NCBI GenBank assembly: GCA_031772625.1
Contig: CM062805.1
Span: forward strand, 516,006,102-516,070,101
Source: Pinus tabuliformis
Lineage: Eukaryota; Streptophyta; Pinopsida; Pinales; Pinaceae
Length of the DNA stretch: 64,000 nucleotides
Direction of reading: 5' to 3'
Shown here: positions 35,878 to 48,375 of the stretch, one piece after another
How the letters are laid out: every line of letters starts with the position of its first letter
Position numbering within the stretch: position 1 is the first letter of the stretch
Translations under genes and position numbers: made by a program
The notes under the pieces: generated by a model
Databases searched by the model: none
The model's input: the letters and a program-made list of their open reading frames with translations, nothing else
Told to the model about the DNA's origin: nothing

Positions 35878-37805
35878 TGTTGGACATCTAATCTGTTAGG
35901 GTTATAGTGAACAATTACTACAAGTCCAAGAAACTTTGGAAGTTGAATCCAATGGTCTATATGTTATATTTATATGTACATCATTCTAGTATTTGGAATA
36001 CAATGTATGCATGGTCGAATTGAACCTCTCTCTCATTGGAACAAGAGCAGAAAGTGTGGTGGTTCAAAAGGTCTTTCCTAGAATATTCATACACTCATTA
36101 ATAAATTTGTTTAGAAAAGAACATCCTGCATATTATTTTGACTCGTATGACATCTACCCTTCCTCTTTTCTTAGCATTTTGAATAATGTATCGATAACCA
36201 TCTATCTTTTACTTTTTAAATTTCATTGTAAACGGGTGCATTTTCAGTTGAAACTGACACCCTTTTCAAAGTTGATTACAAGTGTATTCTCTATATTTTA
36301 AGAAATTGGTCAAACTTGAGGGAGCATTAGAGTTATTGAATACTCTAATGCCTATTGTTCATAGGACTGTCCAAATCAACAATGACATTCTCTTTAAAAT
36401 TTGAACCTGTTTGCAAAATGCAAAAGACAAGATCGAGTTTCTGCAACTCGAATCTCATATATAACGAGATGAACTACATCAGAATAAACATGATTCTGAA
36501 CAGGTTCTTCTCCAAAACAACTCTCTTTTCAAGTTTGATTCCCATCAATTGTTAAAACATTAATGATATTTGTAAGATCATTTCAAGAGAAGATTTGTAT
36601 AAGGATGCAGAGATTTAGCTCGCACTTCCCAAGCCCGTCATTTGCATAAAGATGCAAAGGTTCAACCCTCACTTCCCAAGCCCATCATAAGACCTTAGGA
36701 AGAAATTGTTAACAATAGGAAAAAAATCGGTCTTGGATATCACAAGGATGTGTCCTTTCATATTTCGAACTATTCCAAACCCGTCTAGTTTCATAATCTC
36801 GGGTTTCTTCAAAATGATTTATCTTCACTTACTCTTGTTCCACAACCATAACAGATTGTCAGATGTCAATATTGTGATCGAGTTGGCCATGTGAAAGATT
36901 GATGTTTTGAACTTCACCCTTGTGAGCATTGTGGTAAACACACTCATCATTCAAACAAATGCTCTAGAAACAAGACACCTCCAAGGATGAAGATTCACCT
37001 TAGATGGATCACTTCTTGGCAATGGTCTTCAACAAAAAAGAAGATATATTGGTCATACCACAACATTCGTTCTCGAGTATTGACTAGTCTTGCAGTGAAT
37101 ATTTTTTTATCTTCTCACCTTGTATCTGACAAGGGGGAATTGATGGTCAATTACTAGCTTCGAATATTTATCAAGTGAGCTAGAGACACAATTTGAACCA
37201 AAGCCTAGAACCATAATTAGCGATAGCCAAATTCAGAGTTGTAACCAGAGACAAATTTATGCTCCATGAGCATGCTTGTGGATGGTGGTATGCCTTCAAT
37301 AACTACCTATAGAAGACTTCGGTTTCTGCTACATTATTTTGCAGTCATCTTCAAACCGACATCAATTTGTGGTCATCTTCAAACGATTATTAGGGAGCAC
37401 TTCCACTTAATGCAAAAGATTTCGACTTCTAGCCAGATTTCGAATTGTTTTAGGAACTGCTTCGAGCTTTAGTTCCAGAGTTGGTGATTAGCCTTAAACC
37501 ACCACCAGTAGAGACCTTGAGTTCTCCCAACTCATTTGGTTTGTGGTCTTCCTTAAAGTACCTTATACCCCATTTGGTTTTTGGTCCCTTAAACCACCAT
37601 TTCAGAGAGCACATTTAGTCATTGGTTGTCATGCATTTTTTACCTTTAACACTCTTCTTGGACTCATATACATCCCTTTAGATTAAGGGGGCGAATGTTG
37701 GACACCTAATACATTAGGGTTATGGTGACCAATTACTACAAGTCCAAGAAACCTTGGAAGTTGAATGCAATGGTTTCTATGCCGTATATATATGTACATC
37801 ATTCT
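35878..37805 (+). mobile_element. gag-only LTR element (TR-GAG type), copy in A
   Basis: About 1.93 kb with LTRs of about 106-110 bp at 35878-35987 and 37696-37805. Both start TGTTGGACA-CTAAT. A purine tract GATTAAGGGGGCGAA precedes the 3' LTR. The only coding trace is gag with a zinc knuckle; there is no space for pol. The LTR ends look worn (about 184 bp in the better copies) and no TSD was found. The terminal-repeat-with-GAG class is known from plants; the family assignment here is inference. Confidence 0.75.
36350..37160 (+). pseudogene. copia-type gag remnant with double zinc knuckle
   Basis: The frames around 36350-37160 carry, in pieces, a gag middle part and then CQYCDRVGHVKD-stop-C (TGA at 36900) and a second knuckle CEHCGKHTHHSNKC. 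The protein is broken by stops. The parallel remnants at 46930-47730 and, in the better state, on the minus strand at 40946-41640 help to recognise it. Confidence 0.65.
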
Positions 37806-39240
37806 TAATAATAGTTAAGTTCAGTTCCAACCAACTCTATATGAAATTTAATTGTTTAGATCCAATGACTTATATATGACATTATGTGACATTTGATGCT
37901 TTGTCACAGGCTCATTATTTATTTCCCTTTACAAGGAATTTTTTAGTGGGAAACAAGGTGTATAAATTGAGATCTAGACTATTTGTTTCAAGCCATAACA
38001 TAGTGTATCTTTGGTTCTAATGACATCTCTACGAATTTAATGATTTTTTTTAAAGACAAGGAGATGATGAAAAATCATCACGTCAAATTCTTAATGCTTT
38101 TTACAAAATACTAAACATCATTTGTCATTGTATATAATGTTCCATGCAAATTGTTAAATATTGTTTGTCCAACTCTGTGAAAGTTTCTTTCCAAGATGAG
38201 ATAGAGTGTGTGGATTTGGACCCGGGTCACTTGTTTTAGGCTGTTAGAGGCTACGTTTTTTTGCTTCAATGACATCTTTGTGAATCATGTTCCAATGTCA
38301 ATATGAATAGGGAAAACTTAAATATATCAATAATTTCCATTCCTAATCCACAAAATTCAAGCTCCATGGCAGGCATGGGAAGTTACCCAATCTTTGTGTG
38401 ATTGTGAATTTCCACCTTAATCATTGTGTGGGCATAATCATTTTGTTCACTAGCCTTGGTTCAATCAAATTTATTTTTTATTTTCCTATTAAAAGGCTTC
38501 TTTAATTTCTGCCATAAATAGAAAAATACACTTTAATTTTAACCATACATCATTGTTGTTTGTTTCCTCCTTTAAAAGATCATTCGCTTTTTATGATTTT
38601 TGTTGACTTTTGATTTTTATGTCAAAATGCATTCAATAATCCAAAAACTAAGAATAATAAATCTAACTACTTACAAATTGTGCCCTCCATCGTTGATTAT
38701 AAAGGGCAAAAGCAAAAGCATGTATCATTATTGTAATGCTCATGAATCCAAAAAGTAATACCATGATCTTAGGATTCATCAAAGGTTTTAAGAAAATTAT
38801 ACTTTATATAATGACTTACTTGACATTTCAAGTCACTTTAGTGACTCATCCCTAAAAAATTTGGTATGAAAAAAATTAACATCGCAATATGTGTGACTGG
38901 TAAGTTAATATATATCACCTAAATTTTATGAAAAAAAAATCAAATATAAAATTATTATTATATTACATAGATTTGCTTGAAGAATCCCTACTCATTTATG
39001 TGGGTAGATATGAAGGAGCTGAGAAGATTTGTTATAAGAACTCGCTTTCTCAACCACCACATCTTTGTCTAATTATTACAAAAACATCTGTCACAAAATT
39101 GTGCTTCTTCACCATTGGTCTAATTGAAAAAAGTTCAACTACAAATATTGTTATTATTGTTTTCTTTTTAACCATGTTTATCTATGCTTTTTTTGTTTGC
39201 GCAATGTCATGGATTACCCAAGTTGTGGTGATATTCACAA
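37806..39240. other. AT-rich part of copy A without recognisable genes
   Basis: Matches copy B (about 48376-49320) with small changes. No coding motif was seen. Confidence 0.6.
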
Positions 39241-39282
39241 ATCAATGGCCTCAAATTCAAATACAGCCCCATGCTTATAACA

Positions 39283-39590
39283 AAACGCGATTTGATGGTC
39301 GGAGAGATGTTTCAATAATAACGAGGAGGCTAGTTGAAGGCATTATTTTGTTTAATAATGATAGAGTCATTGGTCATGTAATGTCTTTTTCTAGGGAGTT
39401 GGAATTCCACTATCATGGCGGGAAAAATAAATTAGTTATTATTCCCTACCTATTCAAGGAGAACATGGGTAACCAAATTAAAATGATTTTTAAATACTAA
39501 TTTATTTTATTTTAAATTAAAATATTTGTTTGTTATTTCAAAAGGTTATTAGTTGATGGCCATTTTATTTTGTGGAGATTTTAAATTTTT
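39283..39590 (+). repeat. module M, copy 2
   Basis: AAAACGCGATTTGATGGTCG through GAAGGCATTATTTTGTTTAA and TAGGGAGTTGGAATTCCA, ending at GATGGCCATTTTATTTTGTGG. It closes copy A at its right side. Confidence 0.85.
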
Positions 39591-40150
39591 AAAAATGGGA
39601 AATCATTTATGATATTTTTTAAGATAGAAAAAATCATCGCATCATATTACATGTTTAAAGTTATATGTATATATAAAATGTAAATATTATTATTATACAT
39701 GTCGCATATATGGTATTATTTATTTAGTTTTGTTTTGATTGTATATTAGTTTTTCTTTTATCAAAAATTTATGTTGTTTATCTATAATGTTAGGAATTCA
39801 ATTTTTGATATTTATTATTATTATTTAAATTTAATTCTCTGTAAGATGATTGGTTGAGGTCTTATTATGGGTTGCTTAGTAACTTTCATTTCTAATAGTT
39901 ACTAATTTTTAGTTTTTAGTTTTATTTCTTTTTTTTATCTAAATTTATGATTTTTTTTCCTTTTTCTATTATTTCCATTTTCATGAATCTTAGTGTTTTT
40001 ATCCATATATTATCATTAAAAACATGTTTTAATAAATTTAATTATAAAAAATTATATATATTAATAAAATGAAAAACACATAAATATATATTAAAATAAT
40101 ATATTTAAAGTGTATATTTGTTAATATAAACAATATTAGTTTATCGTAAT

Positions 40151-41700
40151 TGTTAAACACACATGGGCAGTAACATAATCTGAAGGATAAAACATGAGAA
40201 TACATTTTTATTTAACAAGTGATGTACATTTATAGTACATATTGTGACCGTTGGGTTCCATATCCCAAGGTCTCTTGGACTCCTTTTGTCTATTTGGCTT
40301 CCACACTAATCCATTGAGGATTAGGTGTCCAACATTCTCCCCCTTAATCTGAAGGGTTATGTATGAGTCCAAGAAGAGAGTTGTAATACAAAATGTGCAA
40401 AAATTGCATGGCAGCACTAGGCTGAATGTGCTCTCTGAAATGTTGGTATAAAGGGCGGTGGTTTAAGGATGACCACCAACACTGAAACACTTAGTGCAAT
40501 TCTCGGAACTCTTCCAAAATTGGCAAGAAGCTGAAGTCTTCTGCTAGAGGAAGTGCTCCTATTGTTTTGAAGAGAGAAACCTTCAACCATGAAAGGGAGG
40601 TCTCACCCCGCATAAAAGGGATAACTTCAACCTGAAAAGGGAGGTCTCAATCTGTGATGGTTTAAGGATGACCAACAACTCTGGAATGCTTAATGCAATT
40701 CCTGGAACTCTTCCAAAACTAGCAAGAAGCTAGTGTCTTATGCTAGAGGAAGTGTCCCCAATTCTATTCCTAGAATTCTTCCGAAACTGGCAAGAAGCTG
40801 AAGTCTTCTGCTAGAGGAAGTGTCCCAGATTACCAAGTGAAGGCATGCTCAGGGGCATCTTTGTTTCTGGCTACAACTCTGAATCTGGTGTGACAGGTTG
40901 TGGCTCAGGCTCGCTTGATGTGGCTTTGAAGCTTGTAGATGACCATCATTCCCCCCCCCCCTCAGATACAAGGTGAGATGATGGAGAAAACTCAACTGCA
41001 AGACTGTTCAATACTCTAGAACAAGTTCTGACATGTGACTGAAATATCTTCTTGGCTATTGATGCCCATTGCGAAGAAGCGATCCATCCAAGATGAATCT
41101 TTGTTCTTGCAGGACGTTTGTTTCTGAAACATCTGTATGAAGAATGGGTGGTTTTATGACAGCGCTTACATTGATGAAGATCAAAATAGTGATCTTTCAG
41201 ATGGCCAACTCGGTCACAGTGTTGGCATTTCATAATTTGTTGTTGTTGTTGTGGAAGAGGAGTAGAATCTGGAACAGATGAATGTGAACTGTCATGAAGG
41301 AATCCAACATCTGAAACTGAATGGACTTGGAATAGTCTGGAATATGAAAGGACAAGTCCTTGTCATATCCAAGACCAATTCTGTGCTTGTTGTAGACAAG
41401 CTCTTCCCAATGTCTGATGATGGGCTTGGGAAGTGCATACTGAGTTTCTGCATCTGCATGTACAACTGTTGCTTTATGGGAGTCTATTTCAATCTTCTAA
41501 ATAGAAACAGGTTCATAATGATTCCTCTATTTTAATTCTTCTTGTTGTAGCTGAGATTCGAGCTGCAAAAAATCAATTTTCTCTTGTGCATTTTGTAGAC
41601 AGAACTAAATGTCTGTGAGAGAAAATTTATTGATTTTTAATGTATCATGAGTAGTAGACAATATGAGAGTTTTGAGGAACTCTAATACTCACTGATTCTA
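40151..41700 (-). mobile_element. gag-only LTR element between the duplicates, minus strand
   Basis: The 3' LTR is at 40151-40335 (185 bp, TGTTGGACACC to GTTTAACA on the minus strand), with a purine tract next to it (40336-40349, ATTAAGGGGGAGAA). Internal sequence runs right to about 41700 with a gag remnant. No 5' LTR was found, so the element is 5'-truncated. It is related to, but clearly diverged from, the copies in A and B. Confidence 0.78.
40946..41640 (-). pseudogene. gag with double zinc knuckle (best-preserved copy)
   Basis: The minus strand encodes a gag block with HRIGLGYDKDLSFHIPDYSK (typical copia-gag GLGY region). After a break come CQHCDRVGHLKDHYF and CKRCHKTTHSSYRC, the latter a perfect C-X2-C-X4-H-X4-C. 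The tail RTKIHLGWI-S-QW is shared with the A and B copies. It is followed by a G10 run and then LTR-proximal sequence; no protease, integrase or RT is present. Confidence 0.72.
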
Positions 41701-42269
41701 GCCATTTTTTCTTCAATGTCAGATTTACACCTTAAAAACTGATCACAACTACTACTCAATGCAGAAAAGTAATACCCACTCACAGCACAACAATATCCTT
41801 TATAAATGTTAGCAAATGATCAATGTGCAACCAACAAGCACCAATTACAATCCATTACATAAAAAATAAGAGTTTACATATGACCAGCATTATATTTTGA
41901 CAATACAACCGACAAAACTTTTCTCCATAAAAGATTACAATCAGCCCATCAAACTCTTTATGCAACAATCAAATCAAGGAATCAATGCACTATAATGAGT
42001 TTTAAATACAATGCCACACTGGGGCAGCAACAACTGCAAACTTGCTTGGATCTTTCAAATACTTCTTCACTTTCAAAGCAGAAATGATGACTATATTCGA
42101 GACAAAAAAAGGAAGGGGCAGCCTTCTGTTGACCACATACTGGATAACACTTGCTCTATTCAAAACAAAAAAAAATAACCTGCTGTCAGTTCTAGTGTCT
42201 ACTACTCTCATACTGAACATATATAAGAATATTTACTATATTCAAGATAGAAACATTAACTTGCTCTCT

Positions 42270-42585
42270 ATCCTAGTTTTGAAGGTACAGACAAAACATG
42301 ATTAGATGGTCGGAGAAATGTTTCCATAATAACGAGGATCAATTGAAGGCATCATTTTGTTTAATAATTAAGTCATTTGTCACGTAATGTTTTTTTCTAG
42401 GGAGTTGGAATTCGACAATCATGGTGGGAAAAAATATTCTGAGTTATTATTCTAGAATATGGGTAATCATAGGAGATTTGACTTTTTACTAATATGGATT
42501 TTTTAAAATATTAAATTATTTTATTTTAAATTAAAATAATTGAGTATTTGTTGATGGGACCATTTTATTATGTGATAATTTTTTA
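42270..42585 (+). repeat. module M, copy 3
   Basis: AAACATGATTAGATGGTCGG to TTGATGGGACCATTTTATTA. It is nearly identical to copy 1 at 32.5 kb and opens copy B. Confidence 0.85.
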
Positions 42586-42704
42586 AGTTCAGATATCATT
42601 ACTACTATATGTATATATAAATTATAAACATTGTTATTTTATTTAATTTAAAATAATAATTTGGGTAAATAATTAAATATGAGTTTGTTAGGTTTTATTA
42701 GTAT

Positions 42705-45700
42705 GAGGCAATATAAAAACCAGCATGGGATACAAAAAAGTGGCATGTGAGGCCACATTCCAGGTCATTTGAGAGTCAGCAGAAGACAGATGTCCGAGCA
42801 AGCCTCATATAACAGGAAAGATGAAACATATGCAATCATATATACAGCAGGTTCAGGGGAAACATATGAATAGATGCACAAAAAATAAAGCCGGGATAGA
42901 CATATTCCAAGAGCAATCTGGGAAACACATTGACCAATGATACCAAAAAGCAGAACCATAGAAATGAGGCAATCCCGTGCTAATTGGCCAGCTGAATTGG
43001 AATTGAATCGAAAATAGCAGTGATGTGGTGAAGAATGGATTTGTAGGGATCTTTGGAATCTCGGAAAATTTTGTGATTCCTCCATTTCCATGTGCACCAA
43101 ATCATGATAATGATGAGAAAACGCTTTGGCTCCCTTTGATTACACCACCATTCGAAAGTTGCATCAATAGAAACAAAAACAACATGAGGAAAACCAAAAA
43201 TAATGGCCAGACCATACCAGATTTGTTGGGAGGATTTGCATTGGAAGAACATGTGGAGATTTGATTCTTCATCGGATTCGCACATCGAACACCTGCTAGG
43301 ACCATGCCAGTTCCTTTTCCTCAGGTTGTCCCATGTCAGGTTCTTGTTGTTAAACACCAGCCAAGCGAAAAATATCATCCTAGGGGGGCATCCCGATTTC
43401 CAGAGTGACATTGGAAATATAGAGCTGTTATGCGAAACCCTTGATGAAATAAGGTCAAGATAAATGTCTTTAACTCTGGCTGTAACCTTTGCATTTGACA
43501 TGGACGAGATTAGGTGATCAAACGTGCCATGATGTCGAATCCCGCTATCCTTTAGAGCAACTTTGACGAAATTCCATGAGGAGCACAGTTCGACAGGAAG
43601 GCTAAGATCAGTGGCATCCTTCCATAAAGGAACAAGTCCACACCAATCTGAGATAATTTTATCCCATGTAAAAATACCACTTCTATGGAGGGAAAATAAG
43701 AGAAATTCAGGAAAAGAAATATTTCCGCGACTGCAGGCGATGGAATCAAGACCAATTAAGATGTTGTTTCTAGAGTGGATCCTCCACCTTATATTTTTTA
43801 AAAAGTGTTTCTCAACCTTTCGGAGACTGAGCCAAATGGCCGATCCTTGTTTGGTGCCGATTGCTCCAGATCTGTACCAGTATTCCAATTTTTTTCCTTT
43901 CATATATTTTAGATTAATAGTAGCACTCCATGGACCATCCCCAAAGATCCCCCTCCAGAGCGTTTTACATAGAAGAGCCTTACCGAAGGCCCTCAGGTCC
44001 ATTAAGCCCCATCCTCCATGGCACTTAGGCAATGAAATTTTGTCCATTTTGGAAAGATGGAATTTAGACTGTTCAGATTTTCCGCCCCAAATAAAATTTG
44101 CCGTGACCCTATTCAACATGTGAATAATACTTGCCAGGAGGAAGAATAAGTGAGCCCAATATACAACCATCTGCATTAAAACAGATTGAGAGAGAATGAC
44201 TCTGCCTGCCAAGGATAAACTCCGGTGTTCCCATGCCGATATCTTTTTATAATATCTTTCTGTCAGCCATTGCCAATCATATTTGGAGTAACCCTTAGCT
44301 TTGAGATGAAAACCTAAATATTTGAGGCCCTCCTTGAGCGATCTTGACTCAATACCGAATAATTCAGATATCCAGTTAACCATCTCCATGTTGGCATCAT
44401 TGTGATATAGAGAGGATTTCCCTTTGTTGATATAGAGTCCAGAGGCTTTTTGGAATCTTTCAAGAATATCTTTTAAACAAGTCCACGATGTTCTACATAG
44501 CATTGCAAATAAGAGCACATCATCAACAAAAAGGTTGTGTGAGATGGAGATTTGCCTGCAGATCTTAATAGGCTTGCATCGATTTTCAGCAACCGCTTTG
44601 TTGATGTGGATACTAAGAGAGTTCATGGCTAGAATGAATAAAAGAGGCGAGAGGGGACATCCTTGATGCAAACCTCTCTTAGCTTGAAAATAATGAGAGG
44701 GAATGCCATTTATAATGACTGCGTAGTTCACGTTCTCTATGCAAGCCATGATCCATCGGATGGCATTGGATCTCAGACCGATCTTTGCCAGTAGACATTG
44801 AATATACCCCCAATCTAAGCAGTCGAAGGCTTTCTGCAGGTCTATTTTCATGATGGCCGCCTCTGAGTTTTGTGAAGACATAGAGAAAAGGCACTCCTGA
44901 GTGTTAGCCACTGCATCCAAAATATTGCGGCCCTTCAGAAATGCATGTTGATCCTTTGTTAAAAAGGAGGCCAGGGTACCTTTTATTCTTTCAGCAATAA
45001 TTTTAGTAATGATTTTAAAAGAGATGTTGCATAAAGATATCGGCCTAAAGTCATGAAAAGATTCCGCCTGCCCCTTTTTCGGAATTAAAGCAATCAATGT
45101 GGAAGAGGTGATATGGTGAATGCTGCCAGACATCCTAGACGCCTCCACCATCCTCAGCAAATCATGCTTAATGAGATCGAAGAAGTGGATGAAAAATTCA
45201 ATTGTCCAGCCATCGGGGCCTGGGCTCTTATCTGTCTTGAAAGACTTCAAAATTCCAAGAAGCTCGTTCTCTGAGACAGGCCGAAACAGAACCTCATTCT
45301 TTTCATCGTCAAACATCTGCGGGAATACTTCAATGCCCCATAGGATATCCTGAAAAACAACATCGTTCCTTCTGCTGTATTGTTTTTTAAAATGTCTTAC
45401 AACTTCATTTGTGATGTCATGTTGGGAAACAAGAGAAGCTCCATTCCCATCCCTTATCTTCCAGATGGCGTTTTTCTCACGTCTGGCGTTAGCATAATTA
45501 TGAAAAAACTTCGTGTTCTTATCACCTTCTTTGAGCCATAATGCCCTGCTTTTGAGCCTCCAAAAAGATTCCTCTTGCTTTAGCAACTTATATTTTTTCC
45601 TTTCAAGATCCATTATGGTACATTTCATGCTGAAAGAGCATGTGCTAGCATCAGACAATTTTAAGATGTTGTCAAGCTCCTGTTGCACAGACAGAAGTTC

Positions 45701-45780
45701 ATGCCTATCTGTTTTCCTTTTTTCAATCTGCCATTCCTTAACCAGTTTCCTCATGGCGGCCATCTTATCTCTAAATGTCT
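42705..45780 (-). mobile_element. 5'-truncated L1-type LINE inserted in copy B
   Basis: Non-LTR retrotransposon on the minus strand. Its borders are defined by comparison with the uninterrupted copy A: left junction after ATTAGTAT (42704), right junction at about 45781. The 3' end (GGTTTTTATATTGCCTC on the minus strand) lacks a poly(A), there is no TSD, and about 65 bp of target is missing. That suggests an unusual or later trimmed insertion. Confidence 0.88.
42980..45763 (-). CDS. LINE ORF2 protein, RT and zf-RVT (927 aa, N-truncated)
   Basis: An uninterrupted frame. The endonuclease domain is missing; the ATG used is internal and the preceding in-frame stop is near 45780. RT motifs: SPGPDGW (about residue 182), LIALIPKKG--ESFHDFRPIS, KIDLQKAFDCLDW, GLHQGCPLSPLLF and FVDD (about 411, catalytic). 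The C-terminus has the plant LINE zinc-binding region (CPPRMIFFAWLV, CSMCESDEESNLHMFFQC). No RNase H domain follows. The long open frame suggests a fairly young copy, but it cannot be autonomous without endonuclease. Confidence 0.92.
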   Translation of the reverse strand: MAAMRKLVKEWQIEKRKTDRHELLSVQQELDNILKLSDASTCSFSMKCTIMDLERKKYKLLKQEESFWRLKSRALWLKEGDKNTKFFHNYANARREKNAIWKIRDGNGASLVSQHDITNEVVRHFKKQYSRRNDVVFQDILWGIEVFPQMFDDEKNEVLFRPVSENELLGILKSFKTDKSPGPDGWTIEFFIHFFDLIKHDLLRMVEASRMSGSIHHITSSTLIALIPKKGQAESFHDFRPISLCNISFKIITKIIAERIKGTLASFLTKDQHAFLKGRNILDAVANTQECLFSMSSQNSEAAIMKIDLQKAFDCLDWGYIQCLLAKIGLRSNAIRWIMACIENVNYAVIINGIPSHYFQAKRGLHQGCPLSPLLFILAMNSLSIHINKAVAENRCKPIKICRQISISHNLFVDDVLLFAMLCRTSWTCLKDILERFQKASGLYINKGKSSLYHNDANMEMVNWISELFGIESRSLKEGLKYLGFHLKAKGYSKYDWQWLTERYYKKISAWEHRSLSLAGRVILSQSVLMQMVVYWAHLFFLLASIIHMLNRVTANFIWGGKSEQSKFHLSKMDKISLPKCHGGWGLMDLRAFGKALLCKTLWRGIFGDGPWSATINLKYMKGKKLEYWYRSGAIGTKQGSAIWLSLRKVEKHFLKNIRWRIHSRNNILIGLDSIACSRGNISFPEFLLFSLHRSGIFTWDKIISDWCGLVPLWKDATDLSLPVELCSSWNFVKVALKDSGIRHHGTFDHLISSMSNAKVTARVKDIYLDLISSRVSHNSSIFPMSLWKSGCPPRMIFFAWLVFNNKNLTWDNLRKRNWHGPSRCSMCESDEESNLHMFFQCKSSQQIWYGLAIIFGFPHVVFVSIDATFEWWCNQREPKRFLIIIMIWCTWKWRNHKIFRDSKDPYKSILHHITAIFDSIPIQLAN

Positions 45781-45784
45781 ATTA

Positions 45785-46680
45785 AGACATTAGTGTTTAT
45801 TATGTGATGGGTGAAGATTTGAATTTGAATTAGAAGAACAATAGTTGTTTTGTCTAATTATCTAACATAACCTTAATTACGAATTCAGATTTCTATGATC
45901 TATAATGAATTAAGAAAAATCTTTCAATAAAAATCACATAAGGAAAAAATTTGATCGACATATTTCGAACCAATTATTAAGAAAAAAATCATAATATTAA
46001 ATATTATTATTTTATTAAAATTATTTAATATTTCAACCAATTCAAATTCTAATAATTGGTTGTAATTAAATATATTTAAAACTTATTTTATTTTAAATTA
46101 AATTTTATAATTAAAATAATTAATAAATAAAAATATGAATTATATCATCATAAATATGTCATTTGTATTTTTTGATTCTCTTACACGATGAAAAATGATT
46201 AAATTTACATAAAAAATAATTTAATTTAAATTTTATAATTAAAATAATTAATAAATAAGAATACAAATTATACCATCTTACTTAATTTAATCATGCAATA
46301 TGTCATTTGTATTTTTTTATTCTCTTACTGCATGAAAAATGAAAACATGTTATATGTGATATTAAAGATTAAAACTAATGTTAAATTCGATTCAAATATT
46401 TTATTAAAAAAATATGAATTTAATTCACCACGAAAAATGTGAAAATAAATGAAGTTTGATTCCGTTTCACGTACGAGATTTTGTATTGGACGATGTCCTT
46501 AACACACACCTGGCAAGGAGATTGAAAAAACAATAAGCAAATCTATTTAGTACTACTAGAATCTCTGTGAAGGATCAACCCATTAAATATGAGTAGCACC
46601 TTTTGAGCACATCATCCAATTCAGCAAAGGGGAAATAGATCATGGTTTTAAAAATATGTTACGTGCTCATGCCAAAGTCA
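45785..46680. other. AT-rich part of copy B
   Basis: Matches 33020-34441 of copy A minus the two SINE-like inserts, so it preserves the empty sites. No genes were seen. Confidence 0.75.
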
Positions 46681-46689
46681 GTGGGAAAT

Positions 46690-48375
46690 ATATGACGTCT
46701 ACCTTTTCTCTTTTCTTAGCATTTTGAATAATGTATTGATAACCATCTATCTTTTATTTGTTAAATTTCTTTGTAAACAGGGGCATTTTTTGATTCTAGT
46801 TGAAACAGGGGCATTTTCAATTGAAGTTGACACCCTTTTCAAAGTTGATTACAAGTGTCTTCTCTATGTTTTAAGAAATTGGTCAAACTTGAGGGAGCAT
46901 TAGAGTTATTGAATACTCTAATGCCTATTGTTCATAGGGCTGTCCAAATCAACAATGGCATTCTCTTTAAAATTTGAACCTGTTTGCAAAATGAAAAAGG
47001 CAAGATCGAGTTTCTGCAACTCGAATCTCATATATAACGAGATGAACTACATCAAAATAAACATGATTCTAAATTGGTTCTTCTCCAGAACAACTCTCTT
47101 TTTTAGTTTGATTCCCATCAACTGTCAAAACATTAATGATATTTGCAAGATCATTTCAGGAGAAGATTTGCACAAGGATGCGGAGATTCAGCTCGCACTT
47201 CCCAAGCCCGTCATTTGCATAAAGATGAAAAGGTTCAACCCTCACTTCCCAAGCGCATCATAAGACCTTAGGAAGAAATTGTTAACAATAGGAAAAAAAT
47301 CGATCTTGGATATCACAAGGATGTGTCCTTTCATATTTCGAAGTATTCCAAGCCCGTCTAGTTTCATAATGTTGGGTTTCTTCAAAATGATTTATCTTCA
47401 CTTACTCTTGTTCCACAACCATAACAAATTGTCAGATGTCAATATTGTGATCGAGTTGGCCATGTGAAAGATCCATGTTTTCAACTTCACCCTTGTGAGC
47501 ATTGTCGTAAACACACTCATCATTCAAACAAGTGCTCTAGAAACAAGACGCCTCCAAGAACGAAGATTCACCTTAGATGGATCACTTCTTGGCAATGGTC
47601 TTCAACAACCAAGAAGATATACTGGTCATACCACAAAATTCGTTCTCGAGCATTGACTAGTCTTGCAGTGAATATTTATTTATCTTCTCACCTTGTATCT
47701 GACAGGGGGGAATTGATGGTCAATTACTAGCTTCGAATATTTATCAAGTGAGCTAGAGACACTGGCTGAACCAAAGCCTAGAACCATAGTCAGCGATAGC
47801 CAAATTCAGAGTTGTAACCAGAGGCAAATTTATACTCCATGAGCATGCTTGTGGATGGCGGTATGCCTTTAATAACCACCTACAGAAGACTTCGGTTTCT
47901 GCTACATTATTTTGCAGTCATCTTCAAACCGACATCAGTTTGTGGTCATCTTCAAACCATTATTAGGGAGCACTTCCACTCAATGCAGAAGATTTCAACT
48001 TCTAGCCAGATTTAGAATTGTTTCAGGAACTGCTTCGAGCTTTAGTTCCAAAGTTGGTGATTAGCCTTAAACCACCATCGATAGAGACCTTGAGTTCTCC
48101 CAACTCATTTGGTTTGTGGTCTTCCTTAAAGAAGCTTATACCTCTTTTGGTTTTTGGTCTTCCTTAAACCACCATTTCAAATAGCACATGTAGTCATTGG
48201 TTGTCATGCATTTTTTACCTTTAACACTCTTCCTGGACTCATATACATCCATTCGGATTAAGGGGGCGAATGTTGGACACCTAATACATTAGGTTATGGT
48301 GACCAATTACTACAAATCCAAGAAACCTTGGAAGTTGAATCCAATGGTTTCTATGTTGTATTTATATGTACATCA
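46690..48375 (+). mobile_element. gag-only LTR element, copy in B, 5' LTR deleted
   Basis: Parallels 36149-37801. The 3' LTR is at 48271-48375 with a purine tract ahead of it (GGATTAAGGGGGCGAA). The 5' LTR and adjoining part are absent. Confidence 0.75.
47440..47730 (+). pseudogene. gag zinc-knuckle remnant, copy B
   Basis: Both knuckles are complete here: CQYCDRVGHVKDPC and CEHCRKHTHHSNKC, each C-X2-C-X4-H-X4-C. The tail RTKIHLRWITSWQW ends at TAG 47728. The upstream gag part is broken. Confidence 0.7.

Larger units (their letters stand above)
32345..40140. repeat. copy A of a direct duplication of about 8 kb
   Basis: Matches copy B (about 42110-50170) in order and orientation, from AGCAGCCTTCTGTTGACCAC at the left to ATATATTAATAAAA-GAAAACACATAAATATAT at the right. 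Relative to B it has two SINE-like inserts and about 1.7 kb (34442-36148) with the Penelope fragment and a 5' LTR. It lacks the LINE. Module M stands near both ends. Confidence 0.88.

Noticed and set aside
38928..39500. 190-codon ORF on plus strand that continues into module M, with a partial counterpart at 49326-49577
   Set aside because: Comparing the two copies, nearly all differences in the shared part change the amino acid and hardly any are silent, so there is no sign of protein selection. No motif was recognised.
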